Assembly: GCA_012845835.1 (NCBI GenBank)
Contig: JABAKD010000017.1
Span: 7,649,600 to 7,713,599 of the forward strand
Direction: 5' to 3'
DNA length: 64,000 nucleotides
Source of the DNA: Undaria pinnatifida
Taxonomy: Eukaryota > Sar > Phaeophyceae > Laminariales > Alariaceae
Below are positions 24,310 to 36,194 of the stretch, in pieces (within the stretch, counting starts at the first letter, position 1; each line of letters opens with the position of its first letter). The position numbers were made by a program, and so were the translations under genes. The notes beneath the pieces were generated by a model. That model was not told the DNA's origin and made no database searches. It saw only the letters and a program-made list of their open reading frames with translations.

Positions 24310-26240
24310 ACAGCTGTGAGATCCAAGATTTAGTCTCGAAGCTCATACTGATTTACCTGCCGTGTTTGCGATACGCCAATCGTGCACATTACTGGGTGTG
24401 TGCCCTCATCAAGCATACACCTGGTATAGGTCGGCGACTCTCCCCTTAGAGCTACGGTGTAGCTTGTGCCAGGGTCAACGGGGTGATTTTAAACAATGTG
24501 TGTATGCCCGCCCCCCCCTCAAACCAACATCACGTAGTGTGAACATGGCAAGGCACCCACGACTCAGATACATAGTAATACCCATTGCTGTCTCTGGAGT
24601 GGCCACACCAGAAAACAAAGTATAACTCATCGGCGCTGTCACCCATGAGTTAGAAAGTAGTAGGCATAAGGTGCCGAAGTCCGTCTTACGAGCGGTTCTT
24701 GGAAGGATGCAGTCCACCCTTCATGCGCGACTCGCCGAACACCTTGTGGCGATTCGCGCTTGGAGCAAGCATTGTCTGTCTCTAGCTAGTTGGTGAAAAC
24801 CCGACGTGCGACGTCCCGGCACAGTCGGGATGCGAGGGTTTATGTTCATACGATTATGGCCATGCACAAACTGAGTACCTGGTACGCCCCCCCCACCCCT
24901 CGAAAAAAAACCAGCGATTTCTTTGACAAAACATTTTTTTGTGGCTGCCCGACACGAGAGATGAGGACTATTAATATGAAAAAAACGTCTTCAAATAAAT
25001 ATGTTCTTGCTTGCAAAGGTCTATCGAACGGCGACGTCTGGGTGGTAACAGGTACCCTACCGTATTTCAGGAGATACGGCCGGGAGCAGGTTTCGAAACC
25101 GGCGATTTCACGTTAAAGAACAAAAATGGCAGGGTGGGGGGGCTACCACCGTAGAACGACTCAACTACTATAATATATACAAAAAAAACGTTTTGGAGGC
25201 GAAGAAATTTTGACGGCTGTGGAAAGCATCATCAGTGTATCATGCACCTATATCCTGTAAGTAAGTCAAATAGCCGGTGGGGGTCAAGGGGGAGGGGGAT
25301 TTCCAGCATTTTCAGGTATCAAAAACATTTTGGAGCTTTGTGTACGCATGATGCTAGCTAGTTCTTCGCAAGATGGTGGAGGTGGCGGGGAAGGACAGGG
25401 CGGAGGGGGGGGTAAATTTGAACTTGAAGACCATAAAAAACGAATTGCTACTGCATGCATGGATGGCTCGAAAGGCAAAGAAGTGACATCATCACCTGTC
25501 TCAGGTAGTGTTTTTTTGCGGATTTCGATATTAGATGGGGTGGCTGGGAAGTGGAAGGGAGCGGGTGTTTGTGGCGGGGGGTTGGGGTGAGTTTTGTTGG
25601 GGCGGCGGGGGACGGGAGTATGTGTGTGTGGGGAGGGGGGGGGGGGGGGGGGGAAACGGAGGTGGATGCGAGCAAAATATTTCAAGCACGATAATTAAGC
25701 AGCTAAGAAACGCCGTGCCGTCGTACAGTAGCGGGGATGACCGAGAAATGTAGGCTGTTAGCAGCGGCTCGCGTTGTTGGTGGTTTGGGGGGGAGAGGAA
25801 ACAGAGGTGTGGATGCGAGCAAAATATTCTGCCTGCGTGCTAAATGCAGATGCTGCCCGATATTTCAAACGTAAACTTTACATATGAGGTGGATGAAACA
25901 AAAAAAATAGTGTTACACGTTAATGCTTAGTCTATAGTCTAGTGAGTGTTTTTTTCCCCACATACATGTAATATGAGTACCATTGATCACTACGAATGGT
26001 AATTATGCTCTGCTGTGTTGGTACATTCCCGGGTATGAGTTGATTTAAGACCGCGTCTATAGGCGAATGTACGATGGTGTCACTTGATCTATAGACAACC
26101 ATGTAATGGGCCCATTGTTGAACCCCCTCCCCCACAATATACGTACTACGAACAGTAAGCGTGGTGCTGTTTGTACCGCTGGGGGGTCGTGTCATTGGGC
26201 ATTTTACCGTACCTAGAATGGTTGGATGCATCTCTTGTCA
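24310..26240. repeat. composite G-rich dispersed repeat
   Basis: In order: repeat A (24,311-24,520, plus); repeat B (about 24,990-25,110, minus, matching 42.85-43.1 kb); a G-rich block with GCATGGATGGCTCGAAAGG and TCAGGTAGTGTTT (25,430-25,700); and a relative of repeat F with ACGATGGTGTCAC (about 25,950-26,210). The same pieces occur at 41.3-44.7 kb in related order. One larger, old element is therefore likely. Confidence 0.65.
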
Positions 26241-26256
26241 GGGAGTTCGATTGTAA

Positions 26257-26500
26257 TTATTGGAGTTTCTTGTGAGCTCCTGAGATGTTGAAATACAAAC
26301 GGGAAGATTCATGGCCGATGTCATGTCGCTTCTCCGTGCGATAACGAACGAAGTATTGCATTTTGCACAAACGCACTCCGAGCCTACGAGGGAAAGCCCT
26401 CGGAGCTGATACCACCGGGCCGGCGGTGGCGCGAGTCGGTACATGTGGCTGTTGCTGTTGGTGTTGTTGTTGTTGCTGCTGATGTTGCTGTTGATGGTAA

Positions 26501-26535
<35 letters not shown>

Positions 26536-26616
26536 TTGTTGTGGTGGTGGTTTTTTTGCCGTTGACCTTACGTCGAAAATCGTGTCGACATATAGACCGA
26601 TATCGTCAGCACCTAC
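26257..26616 (-). CDS. polyQ-containing exon, unknown protein
   Basis: On the minus strand a pyrimidine-rich acceptor (TTCTTTTTCAG) leads into GADDIGLYVDTIFD, then KKPPP. A glutamine run follows, coded by mixed CAA/CAG with a few His codons. After it comes a basic segment, RAFPRRLGVRLCKMQYFVR, and the frame stops at 26,257. An alternative is that the exon ends early at the internal GTAAGG (26,570) and the glutamine run is only a TTG/CTG microsatellite. Low-complexity glutamine tracts are common in nuclear regulatory proteins, but no domain is recognised. Confidence 0.4.
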
Positions 26617-26676
26617 CTGAAAAAGAAGTACCACCACTGCTCCACCTGATACGTTAAACACCTTATCACAGGCTGC

Positions 26677-27455
26677 CTACCAAGCAAGGACAGGGGCAAA
26701 ACAGTCATCTACAGAAAAAAAAAAACGGTACAGACGAGAGCTAAAGTAGAAAATATCGGTGACTATAAGCGACACCACCAAAGAATACAAGATACACATA
26801 CCGAAACAAATATGAGCCCGTCGCTCCTGCCCCAAAGGTCGAAGCCAGGCATGTAACATGGCAAAAAAACTTACTACCAAGTCAAGCATAGAAACGGACC
26901 GAAGATAACCATAAAAATCGTAAACCTATCTATGTAGTATAGAAGCATAGAATGTACACAATGCAACTACTTCCTCCATACATCACGAAGAGTGGCATGC
27001 ACCTCACCCCCTTCCTTCGCCCAACGCAGCAGCTACGTATTATGTGGTGATCTGCAGCAATTTCGGTTGTCCCGTGGGATAAAACTACAATCTTCCGCGG
27101 CGGGGGGTGCATACCTTCATTACGATTTTATCGGAGCGCCTTTAAGATGGGGGGACGATTGTGCAGGAGGTATATGAGCCAAAAACATAAATCCCCGGGT
27201 TTCCTACATCCTTGGTACACCTCCATGTACCACCCCAACACCGCGGTGATGCCCGGTGCCGCCTCTTAACCGTTTCGGCCGAAACCGAAAGCTACACTGT
27301 ACTATCTAGTATGATACCGCCAATCTTCACTACAGCGACAAGAAGCTCACACAGGCGCTCCCGTACTTCGCTTAAACCTGGCTTAAACACATGCATTGCT
27401 AGTGCAGCGTACCAACACATTTCATGAAGGCAGTGCACATCGCGCCACCGAGAAA
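26677..27455. other. no recognisable gene
   Basis: Only short, unsupported open frames on both strands; no repeat match noticed. Confidence 0.35.
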
Positions 27456-27459
27456 AAAA

Positions 27460-27552
27460 CCTTAACGCCTTCACGACCGGAAAGTTCAGGGACAAAATTG
27501 CTTGAAATGCGTACAGAGAGGAGATTCTGGGCTTTAAATGGGTAGTTGCTCG
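27460..27552 (+). repeat. short dispersed repeat D
   Basis: A TTAACGCCTTCACGACC...GGGCTTTAAATGGGTAG block. Relatives lie at about 23,305-23,420, 29,942-30,035 and, inverted, 34,830-34,940. Confidence 0.6.
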
Positions 27553-27581
27553 CGCTCTAATTATGCCCCTTCTATTGCAGC

Positions 27582-27781
27582 CGGCGGCGGGACCGCCGCC
27601 GAGCGATCAACGCAAGCGACGACAGCGACCCTTTCGTCCAGTGGCTATAGGGGGGAATGGTGCAGCAGTACATGCACCCGCGATGGTGCCTGATGCACGT
27701 TATTACACGATAACAGCGGCACGAGCAGTACTAGGTGCCTGTTTTTTCCGGCGATTATCATGTGGGGAGCTCAACATATAG
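27582..27781 (+). CDS. candidate exon, unknown protein
   Basis: A good acceptor (CTTCTATTGCAG) precedes a Pro/Arg-rich frame with GPPPSDQRKRRQRPFRPVAI. It runs to a stop at 27,781. No family is recognised. It lies directly after repeat D. Confidence 0.3.
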
Positions 27782-27799
27782 GCAAAAAACTACTTGACT

Positions 27800-28360
27800 T
27801 TGAGGTAAATCAAAGTGATGCCCGAGGAGAAATGCCATGGTCAAAAGGTGTGTGTCGACAAGAATTGTGTTATTCCTTTTTGTGGATCGCCACTCGACAG
27901 ATAGTTATCTCAGCTAACAAATGCTACCCCTATGTTTCGATTATTTTTGTCACACACACATATCATACATACCACAGGTGAACAATAGACATCACCGCGG
28001 CTGCTTCCAAACGCGCGCCACTGCCGCCGCCGCCGGCACCACCACTACCGCCGTTGCTTCTGCCGTGCTGTTGTTGTTCTTCTGCTGTTTAGAGCGGCCT
28101 TATTCATATATTTTCTCCGATATTTTGTGTTTGTTGCCTGCTATCTTTGTTTTCGCACGCGATACATCGCAGAACGCGTCTGCCTGCCCACGTGTAATGC
28201 GCCTCCTTGCATTGCGGCTAGAACATTAGCCACATGATTGGGTAGTGGTGAACCATTGTTTTGGCTCCTCGTTTTGGGAGCTCTACACCTTGCCCAAAGC
28301 CTGATTTGGATTATTTCATTTCGAAAACGCAACCTTATGATTAATCCCATGGCCTAGTTT
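27800..28360 (+). other. possible signal or membrane exon
   Basis: At about 27,979 an acceptor-like CATACCACAG precedes a frame with an Ala/Thr-rich stretch, then AVLLLFFCCL and ILCLLPAIFVFA, ending at 28,229. The hydrophobic segments suggest membrane association. The support is compositional only. Confidence 0.2.
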
Positions 28361-28377
28361 ATTAGTGTTTGGGAAAT

Positions 28378-28563
28378 ATGGACCTAGAGGGACCGACTAC
28401 TGCTATGCGGGGGTATCTCCGGCTCTGTAATGATCACTCACACGAAGGTAGTTCGGATGTTACGTCTATGGTATTACCTTGCTTCTTATCCGCCGGATAC
28501 CTTCCGACAGAAGGTGGCGCGAAGCCGTTCGTCCAGGCAGGCGATAGCGCCTGCAAGCCATGA
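28378..28563 (+). CDS. small hypothetical open frame
   Basis: 62 codons from an ATG at 28,378. Composition is balanced, including GYLPTEGGAKPFVQAGDS. No motif, no recognised splice sites and no homolog in the window. Confidence 0.2.
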   Translation: MDLEGPTTAMRGYLRLCNDHSHEGSSDVTSMVLPCFLSAGYLPTEGGAKPFVQAGDSACKP

Positions 28564-28819
28564 CGGGGATAATTGCCACATGATATGTTTTAAATCACAA
28601 CGACGCCACGAGAGAGGGGGCAAACCATAACTCTAGCCCACCGTATACGCAGATTGATTGAAGGTCATCAGGTGGGCGAAAACCCATCCGGAGAATTTTG
28701 AGAATGGGTCGAAAATACGGCGATTCACAACCCCCTCACACACCTATTTTTTTCGAGGTGGGGGGCAACTGGACGGGTGCAAAGCAAAGCATGCACCGAA
28801 CGCCCCTCATACCCGTACA

Positions 28820-29110
28820 CAAAGCCGATACAACGCGTATGATGCTAAGAAAACATCAACGGACGGGACATATCGGTCCTTGAAACGCGCACCTATGCGA
28901 AGCAGATGTCAAAAGTCATAACATACCGGTGGTACGTGAAAGCGAACGGAACGCGTACAAGGCGAATGAGACACCGAAAGACGTCGTTCAAACATGCCTG
29001 TACGTTGAAGGCCTATAGGACGCGTACTACGGCGAACCAGACCCCAGAGACCAGACCCCAGAGGCTGAATGCACTGGTACGTCAAAACCAAAAAACAAGC
29101 TAAAGAATCA
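28820..29110 (+). repeat. degenerate ~75-bp repeat
   Basis: AACGCGTA(T/C)..GG/GATGCGAA blocks recur near 28,830, 28,950 and 29,020. A 12-bp unit, ACCCCAGAGACC, is doubled near 29,040-29,065. An open frame crossing it is a repeat artefact. Confidence 0.4.
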
Positions 29111-29194
29111 ACGGGAATTTGAAAACGAAGAGGGGACGTACCACAATGTTCTTCACTAGGTACACAAAACAACATGTTTACAAAACAAGAACAA

Positions 29195-29292
29195 ACATTT
29201 CTGACGATCTTGGGGTAAGGAGCCCCGTCATCGAGAAAAACGTTTAGCCAAAACTGCCACCAGGTACACCTCTATTGTAGCACGCGCCAAAA
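29195..29292 (+). repeat. MITE-H end
   Basis: It contains TAAGGAGCCCCGTCATCGAG, AACGTTTAGCCAAAA and TGTAGCACGCG. Similar ends occur at 32.2, 35.1, 53.0, 57.6 and 58.3 kb, and inverted at 57.2 and 57.4 kb. Confidence 0.6.
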
Positions 29293-29941
29293 GACCCACA
29301 CGCCACCCTACCCTTTCAGCCTGGGCTTCTCCGTGTCGCCGATGCTGTAATCAAGCGACTTTGTGACACGTGCACGATAGGGGGGGGCGGAGTGGTGGCA
29401 CGTTTTCAGTGGCACTTTTTCACCACACTCGGGCAGATCATTACCTAAATCATCTACCTACAGTAGATCATGCATCTATCTGCCGTTCTGAGATCTGTGT
29501 TGTATAAGGTCTAGCATATAGAGCACATATCCAACAACCTTAGAAGCGTTTGCTAGATCATGCCGATCGTACGACTCCCATACATATCCTCCCTGACAGA
29601 TCTGGACCATCAAAATAGAGGATGGGTGATCTGCCCGACGTGTGCAACGCGGTTGGGGTGGAGCATTTTCCCATTGACGGCGCCCTTATTAACCCAAAAT
29701 TGACCGAATGCCCCACTCTCGTTTTCGCAAAAATTCCGTTGCATACCTACCTAAGACACCATGGAATTTTATTGATCGGGGGATGCCCTTTACTTTCTTG
29801 TTATAATTTTGTGTATTGGGTGAGAGATGTGCAGAGCTCTTCAAACGAAGGGCCTCATAAAACGTCGCTGCACCCCCAACGCCGTAGCAAACGGCTTGTT
29901 TCGACTTATAATTCCTTCTTCTGAAGTATCAAAAGAAGTTT

Positions 29942-30035
29942 AACGCCTTTACAACCTGAACCCCGTTTTGGGGAACAAATTGCTCGGGATTAGTACGCAG
30001 GGAGACATTTGGGGTTTTTAAGGGATCAACGTAAC
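29942..30035 (+). repeat. short dispersed repeat D
   Basis: TTTAACGCCTTTACAACCTG...AAATTGCTCGGGATTAGTAC; the best preserved match to the 27,460 copy. Confidence 0.6.
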
Positions 30036-30105
30036 TACTAACACGCTCGCCACTGCAGAAGTGCAACCTACTGTGTTCCTGAGGCTCTTCGCTTGAGCCC
30101 CGTAT

Positions 30106-30440
30106 ACCTATAATGGGTCATCCCCCCCGCTAAAGGGGTTCTGCAGACGTTTCAGGGCTCATAGCATGAGGAGCGTTTACCTATAACGAGTCACCCCCCA
30201 CGCTAAAGGGGTGCTGCAGACGTTTCCGGGCTCATAGCATGAGGAGCTCTCAATATCTCACCCGAACCATGACTTCGAAGACATTCGTCCGCCCAACCCG
30301 ACGATCATTTCTATATGCACTACAGTAGTCCAACAGCTGTATACTAACCGACAGTTTCACACTTGAGGAGCCCAACTGGTCGGAGCGTCAGAAGGCCAGG
30401 AAAACGTTTGGCCCAACAAGCGCAACCTTTACCGTGGGAC
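30106..30440 (+). mobile_element. decayed MITE-E with doubled left end
   Basis: The left end (TACCTATAA.GRGTCA..CCC, CTGCAGACGTTTC.GGGCTCATAGCATGAGGAGC) is present twice in tandem, at about 30,106 and 30,178. The interior (TCTCACCCGAACCATGACTT) and the right end (AACGTTTGGCCC..CAACCTTTACCGTGGGA) match the intact copy at 33,160-33,405. Confidence 0.65.
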
Positions 30441-30899
30441 GTCTCCTAACCCTAACCCAACGAATGAGAAAACTACAAGTGCTACCCGATGAGGCCTTGA
30501 CTGCATAACGAAGGATCCTGCAAGACGCAAAATTGAATTCCGATGACATAGGCTATATACTGTGGCTGTTCAATCATGGAGCCCCGTCAGCCAGATTGTG
30601 TACGCTCAAATGTACCACCCCCTGTCGCAGCACAGATCTTAATATGTTGAGCGCTGCCTCGGTTCACGTGGAGATGAACCGGCCTTGAGTCCAGAGAGGC
30701 AGGGTGTTGTCGACCAGATCGGGGAGGGCGTGACCGCCCGTGCGTTTACACACCATTATACAAGCTGCCAAGGGCGGCCGAGAAAGGTTGCAGGTGCGGA
30801 CAAATACACCAGGGGTGGGGTCTACCGACCACGTGTGTGTAAAAAAAGACATATTCCAATATTGAACCACGATGTTGTGTATGATATTGTTTGGAGTTG

Positions 30900-31110
30900 T
30901 CTGTCGTACGCCGGTGAGTCATTCTACGGTAGCCCCCCCAAATTTTCTTTAACGAAATCGCCGGTTTTCAAACCAGCTCCCTGCTGTACCTCCAGAAATA
31001 TGGCGTCCCTTTCCACCTCGACGTCGTTGTTCGATAATTCTTTTGAGAACAAGAAAATATACGGAAGGCGTTTCTTAAATCGTACCCTTCTTTGTGTAAA
31101 ATTTCTTTTT
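30900..31110 (+). repeat. dispersed repeat B
   Basis: It contains TTCTACGGTAGCCCCCCCAA, AACCAGCTCCCTGC and GAACAAGAAAATATACG. Other copies are at about 25.0 (minus), 42.85-43.05, 44.45-44.64 and 51.06-51.31 kb. Confidence 0.75.
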
Positions 31111-31139
31111 TCAGGAGGAGGCTATCGTAGAATCTGTCC

Positions 31140-31720
31140 GGTGTTGGTGCGTTAGGCCGTGCCGAGCGTGTGTACCGTGCAATCGCGGTGAGAAAAGTTA
31201 AAGTTTGAAATAAACATATTATCAAACATCAGGCGCTACCGACCGTTATACCGATGGCGTGCGTGGTTGTACAGTGCAACGAAATCGCGGCGAGGGTGCG
31301 ATTGGGGATTATCATATCGGGTGCGGGGCTCTACCGATCGTTGGTCCACGCCTTCCACTAGTCCGCACCGACTGTATGCGTGGTTATACCGTACTAGTAC
31401 CATTCAATGGCCGTGAGAAATGTTGAAGTTGATGAGAAGCATATCAGATATGAGACAATTAGTGCGGGGTGATATAATACAGTGCTATGCCAGTAAGGAA
31501 TATTTAACTCGACGGAAAGCATACCAAGCGCGGGGCTCTATCGACTGTTCAGCGGCGCCGACCGATCGTGTGCGTGGTGATTCACCACAGTAGATGGCAG
31601 TTGGCGAGAAGGATGTCAGGCATGGGGCTCTATATCGACCGGGAGGCTCGACCAGCCAACCGACCGGCCCACCATGTGTGATGATACACTTCAATGCAGC
31701 CAGACTTCGGCATCCCATTA
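31140..31720. repeat. CGACCG minisatellite, locus 2
   Basis: About five decayed units of about 100-120 bp with GGGGCTCTA.CGA, TACCGACCGTTATACCG and GTGTGCGTGGT blocks. It is the same family as 19,860-20,350. Confidence 0.65.
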
Positions 31721-33159
31721 GCCACGAAAAAAAGCAATACGACCAACGAAAATCACCAGCCGTGGGATGGGGGCGGGGGGCGGGGGGGAGGGCGTTGACT
31801 TGTTGTGGACGTAAGCAACTAAAAGTTCAAAATTCCATTTGTCAAGCGCGGTTGCGCCCATTTGTCGACCTCCTAAAAAAATCACAAAAAAAAACGTACC
31901 AGTACCGGCCGTTCAAGTAGCAAAATCAATGCAATTTTTCTCCAAATTTTCCTGGAATTTAGCGGAATTCGTGTTTCGGTTACACCACAACAACAAAATC
32001 ACGGCGTACGCCTTCAAACATTAACGCCTGGTAAGATAGGGGTATAAAATATTTTGTCGGCTTTTTTTTCTGAAGAACGGGGGTTCAAACCCAAACTTGT
32101 CAGAAAACATCAGCCTCGTTTTTCGTATTTATTTTTGTGTTTTCGTGTACAATACCTACGCCATGGGATTGTGCATCGAAGTGCACTATATTTTTCTCAA
32201 GATCATTTTTTGGGTGCGGTAGAGCTAGCTCCTCCTCAGGTTAAGAGCCTCAGAAAACGAAATATGCACCTTTACCGCAACACACGTCTATCGTACTGTT
32301 CGTAAGAAGTGCGGACGACGCAAGTCAACACCAAGTCGGGGGTCCACAGGAAAGCCGGTTAACGACAAGGTAGAAGGCGATCACATTCGGGTACGAGGCC
32401 CCACTCAAAACACTACTTACATGCAATGATCGGCGACAGAACTAGCAAAACCTACAGCACACGCGATGAACTCCGTCCTCCCGACGGATAGCTTCGATAT
32501 TTTAAGCTCTAAGACCATCCCAGCACCAAAGCAGTAATTCGGCCAATACACGCACCAGTGCTCGAGCCGACTTACAGGCGGGTCGATGGGATTCCCAGTA
32601 CGGTCGTTCCCAAGGCTGCTCCAAGGGATGAACGCATCTGGAGCCGTCACTACTCCCACTCGACGAGCGCTTCAACGATGCAGGAAAGCCAATCGACCTT
32701 TCCACCCTCTGCAAAGACTTCTTTAAGTTTCGCGGCTTTGAAGTGGGGTTCTCTCGCGTAGCCGCGACGATAAATAAATGTCGGCCATAATAAAAGGATC
32801 AGGTCTGTGGAGCGAAAAACGAAGTGCAAAATAACCCGAAACAAAAAAGAGGGGAGTTGGTGGGGTCGAGTGGGTACGCATTTTTTCGCGCTCATTTGTC
32901 ATTTGAGCACCAATCTCGCACCCTTTTCGAGACCACGCACCAATCGGGGATAGGGGAGCAGTGCAGAGTAAATTAGGTGCTTGAGGTTTTACCTTATTCC
33001 ATGCGCCAATGGGCAGCATGAGATAGACTAAACATGCATCACTCACAAAACCTTCAAAAACAAAAATTAAACCTACGCACATTCCTGGTACATGGCATGC
33101 TACCTCCATCACGCCCATGTATATAGTTAGGGCATAGTCTACAGCAAAGGCTTATAGAC

Positions 33160-33405
33160 GAGCCATCCCACGGTAGGGATTGCAGCCGAACGTCCCTGAG
33201 CTCCTGACATGAGGAACTCAACATCTCACCCAAAAATGACTTCAAAGGCACTCGTTCGCACAACCCGACCAAGCTTCTATGCTTTACTCCAAAAATATTA
33301 TGTACTCGTGAAATTACTTCATTGACCGGCAGTTCTTCACATGAGGAACTTAATCACCCAGGGACGTTTGGCGCAAAAACTGCAACCCCTACCGTGGGAT
33401 GGCTC
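33160..33405. mobile_element. complete 246-bp MITE-E with 4-bp TSD
   Basis: The ends are inverted: GAGCCATCCCACGGTAGGG at the left and CCCTACCGTGGGATGGCTC at the right. Imperfect pairing continues inward for about 40 bp, through TTGCAG..AACGTCC. AGAC directly precedes and follows the element. It has no coding capacity and sits in an intron of the copy 2 gene. Confidence 0.88.
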
Positions 33406-33519
33406 AGACGCGCTGCAAGAAGTACGAAATAACTACTGAGCTAACAGACAGGCGCCAGATTGTGATTTTGTTCGAGACACACGATAACCACTGGCTGACC
33501 TAATCGTCAGCAACTGACT

Positions 33520-34559
33520 ACTTGCTCAGTGGTTTGTGGTTCATGTCAAACACAAACGCCGGGCGGTTTGCCAAGGGGCAGCTATCACACCGGGTGCTAA
33601 AAAGGCCATCCCCGCGCGGTCATTTGCCAGAGTTGGACGGTGCCCTCGCCAAGGCACACGCTTGGCTCTCGGTCACCAATCCACTGCCTCGTGTCCAGCC
33701 GACGATGCCGTTGGCAGGCATTTGATACTACAAGCTGGGCTGGCCAAAGTCAGCGTCTTTGGTTGGAATGCCAAACCTCGCGCCGGCTTATTTACTATTG
33801 AGCTGAACGTTTGGCACGTGCTTCCGTACAGTGTTCCAAAGCGATTTCTTACTTCTCCTTTAGGTTTTCGTATGTTTTTACGCCTCATATTTTTTTTAGC
33901 ATACTTTCAGTTTTTCGTTTTTTCGGTCCGACACAGGTGACGTTGCTTTTTTACCAAGGGAGCAGTACGGAATACCTTTGTTGACGTGTTAATTCCAAGT
34001 TAAAAACATCGATACCGGCGTGAGCATTCCAAAATGTTGCCCATCTCATGTAAGATCTGAACCTTGCTTAATGGATCATATGCACGTTATATTTCTTTAC
34101 GGAGGTCGAGTCTCGCGATGGTAACGGTGCCGATCTCGTTTGGGCCATGACAAAAGGAACGTTAATGCTGAGTATCAGCGACATCGTCTATCGGACGTTT
34201 CTATAGATTTACGTATTGGCACTGGTTGGCAAAACGCTATTTTGCAACTTTGTCGACGAAAACAGTTCGGATTCCAAAAATCTACCGTCGGCACGAACAT
34301 GTGTTGCAAGCTCAGCAACGCTGCTGCCAAATTCGGAGTCCTACTATTTCCAAATGATAATGGTCGAGACAGCGCCGGACGAGTTTTAAACGATTATTGG
34401 TCATCCCAGCTCGTACTACAAAAACTAGGGCACTCTAATCGCAACATATGTGTCAAGAAAAACGGATGCAGTTTTAAGAGGAATGCTTTAGAGAGTGTCA
34501 GTCGGTTTATGTTAGTATTACAAGGTACTGTATTACGAAGTCCGTTTGAAGCCTGGTAA
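33520..34559 (+). other. two unassigned plus-strand open frames
   Basis: 33,536-33,940 (134 codons) and 34,140-34,559 (139 codons; includes LSNAAAKFGVLLFPNDNGRD) have balanced composition, but no motif or splice site was recognised. They lie within an intron of the minus-strand copy 2 gene. Confidence 0.22.
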
Positions 34560-34829
34560 AATATCAACCAACAACTGAACCTACCCAAACTGAGCCTTTC
34601 AACACTCACCCCGAAATCCACCAGTCAATGTTGTTGCCGAGCATCTCCGCCACGTCAAGTGGGTTAATCTCGGTGATAATCTTCAACGAATCCTGCTCCT
34701 GCTCAATTTCCATCGCGAAGTAGACGTATGGGCTGGCTAGGTTCCGGTTCGCCAAGGGTCGTGTTATACAGCGTTCACAGAAAGCACAGAGAAGAAACGG
34801 TAGCACGTTTTGTCTGAAAGCTTTTGCGA

Positions 34830-34940
34830 AAGACAGGGTGGGGCTGCTGAACCCCTTTAGAGCCCAAAAAAAAATTCCTACCGAACTAACTTCAAGTGAA
34901 TTGGTCCCCAAAAAGGGTGTCCAGGCGTGAAGGCGTTAAC
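34830..34940 (-). repeat. short dispersed repeat D, inverted
   Basis: Reverse-complement relative of the 29,942 and 27,460 copies, just upstream of exon A2 on the minus strand. Confidence 0.5.
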
Positions 34941-35772
34941 CTATTAAGTAAAATCGTCAGAAATATTTGTGCTTATTCTTGCATATTTTGTTTTATGCCC
35001 ATAGGCCATGGGCTTAAACATCGGGCACCACTTTTGATTTGCCCCAAATCGTGTTTTTGGCTTAGAGGGGTGGGGTATTGTAGGGCTTGGTCCTCAAGTG
35101 AAGAGCCCGAGAAAAAAATATGGTAAACGTCTACCGCAGCATGCGTCCACAACAAAGTCGGTTTTTCTTCTACAGTGCCCATGTTCTTACCCCGATTGTA
35201 AGAGCGCCCACGACACGAGCATTCGGGACTCGAGGGCGGTTAAAATCGGCATGTCCCGCCTATGCAAACAGCTATCTATTGATTTTCCACTGAGCAAAAT
35301 GTGTAGATAAGAGCGCTTGTTTCATCATGTTAAAGACTGGGCGCTCTTAAATCGGGGTATACTACTGTTCACGGCCATTTCTAACACGAACAAAACATGT
35401 TTGCACTACGTCGTACATACCCGCTACGGGAATAAAACGCCTGAAAAACGAACAGGTAAAAATAGGAGATGCGAACAAACACCGCTCGTGAGACTTGCTC
35501 CTTGACCTTGAAATGGGATGTCGACGTGGACAAAGCCTTGTAAGACCACCCGTCGGGCTTCTCGAGGTTAATTTCTGCGGTAAGCCCGATCCCCTGAGAT
35601 ATGGACAAGAACGACGCATTCATTGAAACATACACCATAGCAAAAAAAATAATAGAGAGTGCCTACAGTAGCGTTGGGCGAGCCGAATCAAACGGAAGCA
35701 TGCACAAGGCACATTGCTCGGCTTGCGCGTACCTCGTCGGGAAATTAAGATCCTCAAGTCAACAACCAGCAG

Positions 35773-36194
35773 CGTATTATATTATATATAATATCACGAT
35801 TCAGCTAATAGCTCCCACATCTTGATTAATGAATGCACCCGGTTCATGCGAGGTTAAAAAAAATCATTTCTTGGTATTTGTTGGCCTCTCTCGCCCAATA
35901 GTCCATTTCACGTTATATTATATATTATAAAAATTAAAATACACTCCAGCTGTGAGATCGAAGATTTCGTCGAAACTCATCTTTGCAAGCTGTGTGTGAT
36001 ACTCCGATCGCGCGCATTACGTTATATTATATATTATATTATATATTATATTATATATTATATTATATATTATATCACGATTCAGCTAATGGCTCCCACA
36101 TCTTGATTAATGAATGCATCCGGTTCATGCGAGGTTAAAAAAAATCATTTTTTGATATTTGTTGGCCTCTCTCGCCCAATAGTCCATTTCACGA
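35773..36194. repeat. 132-bp direct repeats flanking a repeat A piece
   Basis: ATATCACGATTCAGCTAAT... to ...AATAGTCCATTTCACG occurs at about 35,790-35,913 and again at 36,073-36,194 with only a few differences. Between them lie a fragment of repeat A (35,935-36,020) and a TATATTATAT array. This resembles an insertion with duplicated flanks, or slipped recombination at the AT-rich array. Confidence 0.8.

Noticed and set aside
24790..25116. 108-codon plus-strand frame
   Set aside because: Its second half is dispersed repeat B, and the same words appear in translated repeat copies elsewhere.
26440..26660. Plus-strand Val/Ala-rich frame over the TTG/CTG run
   Set aside because: Microsatellite artefact; the minus strand has the better splice context.
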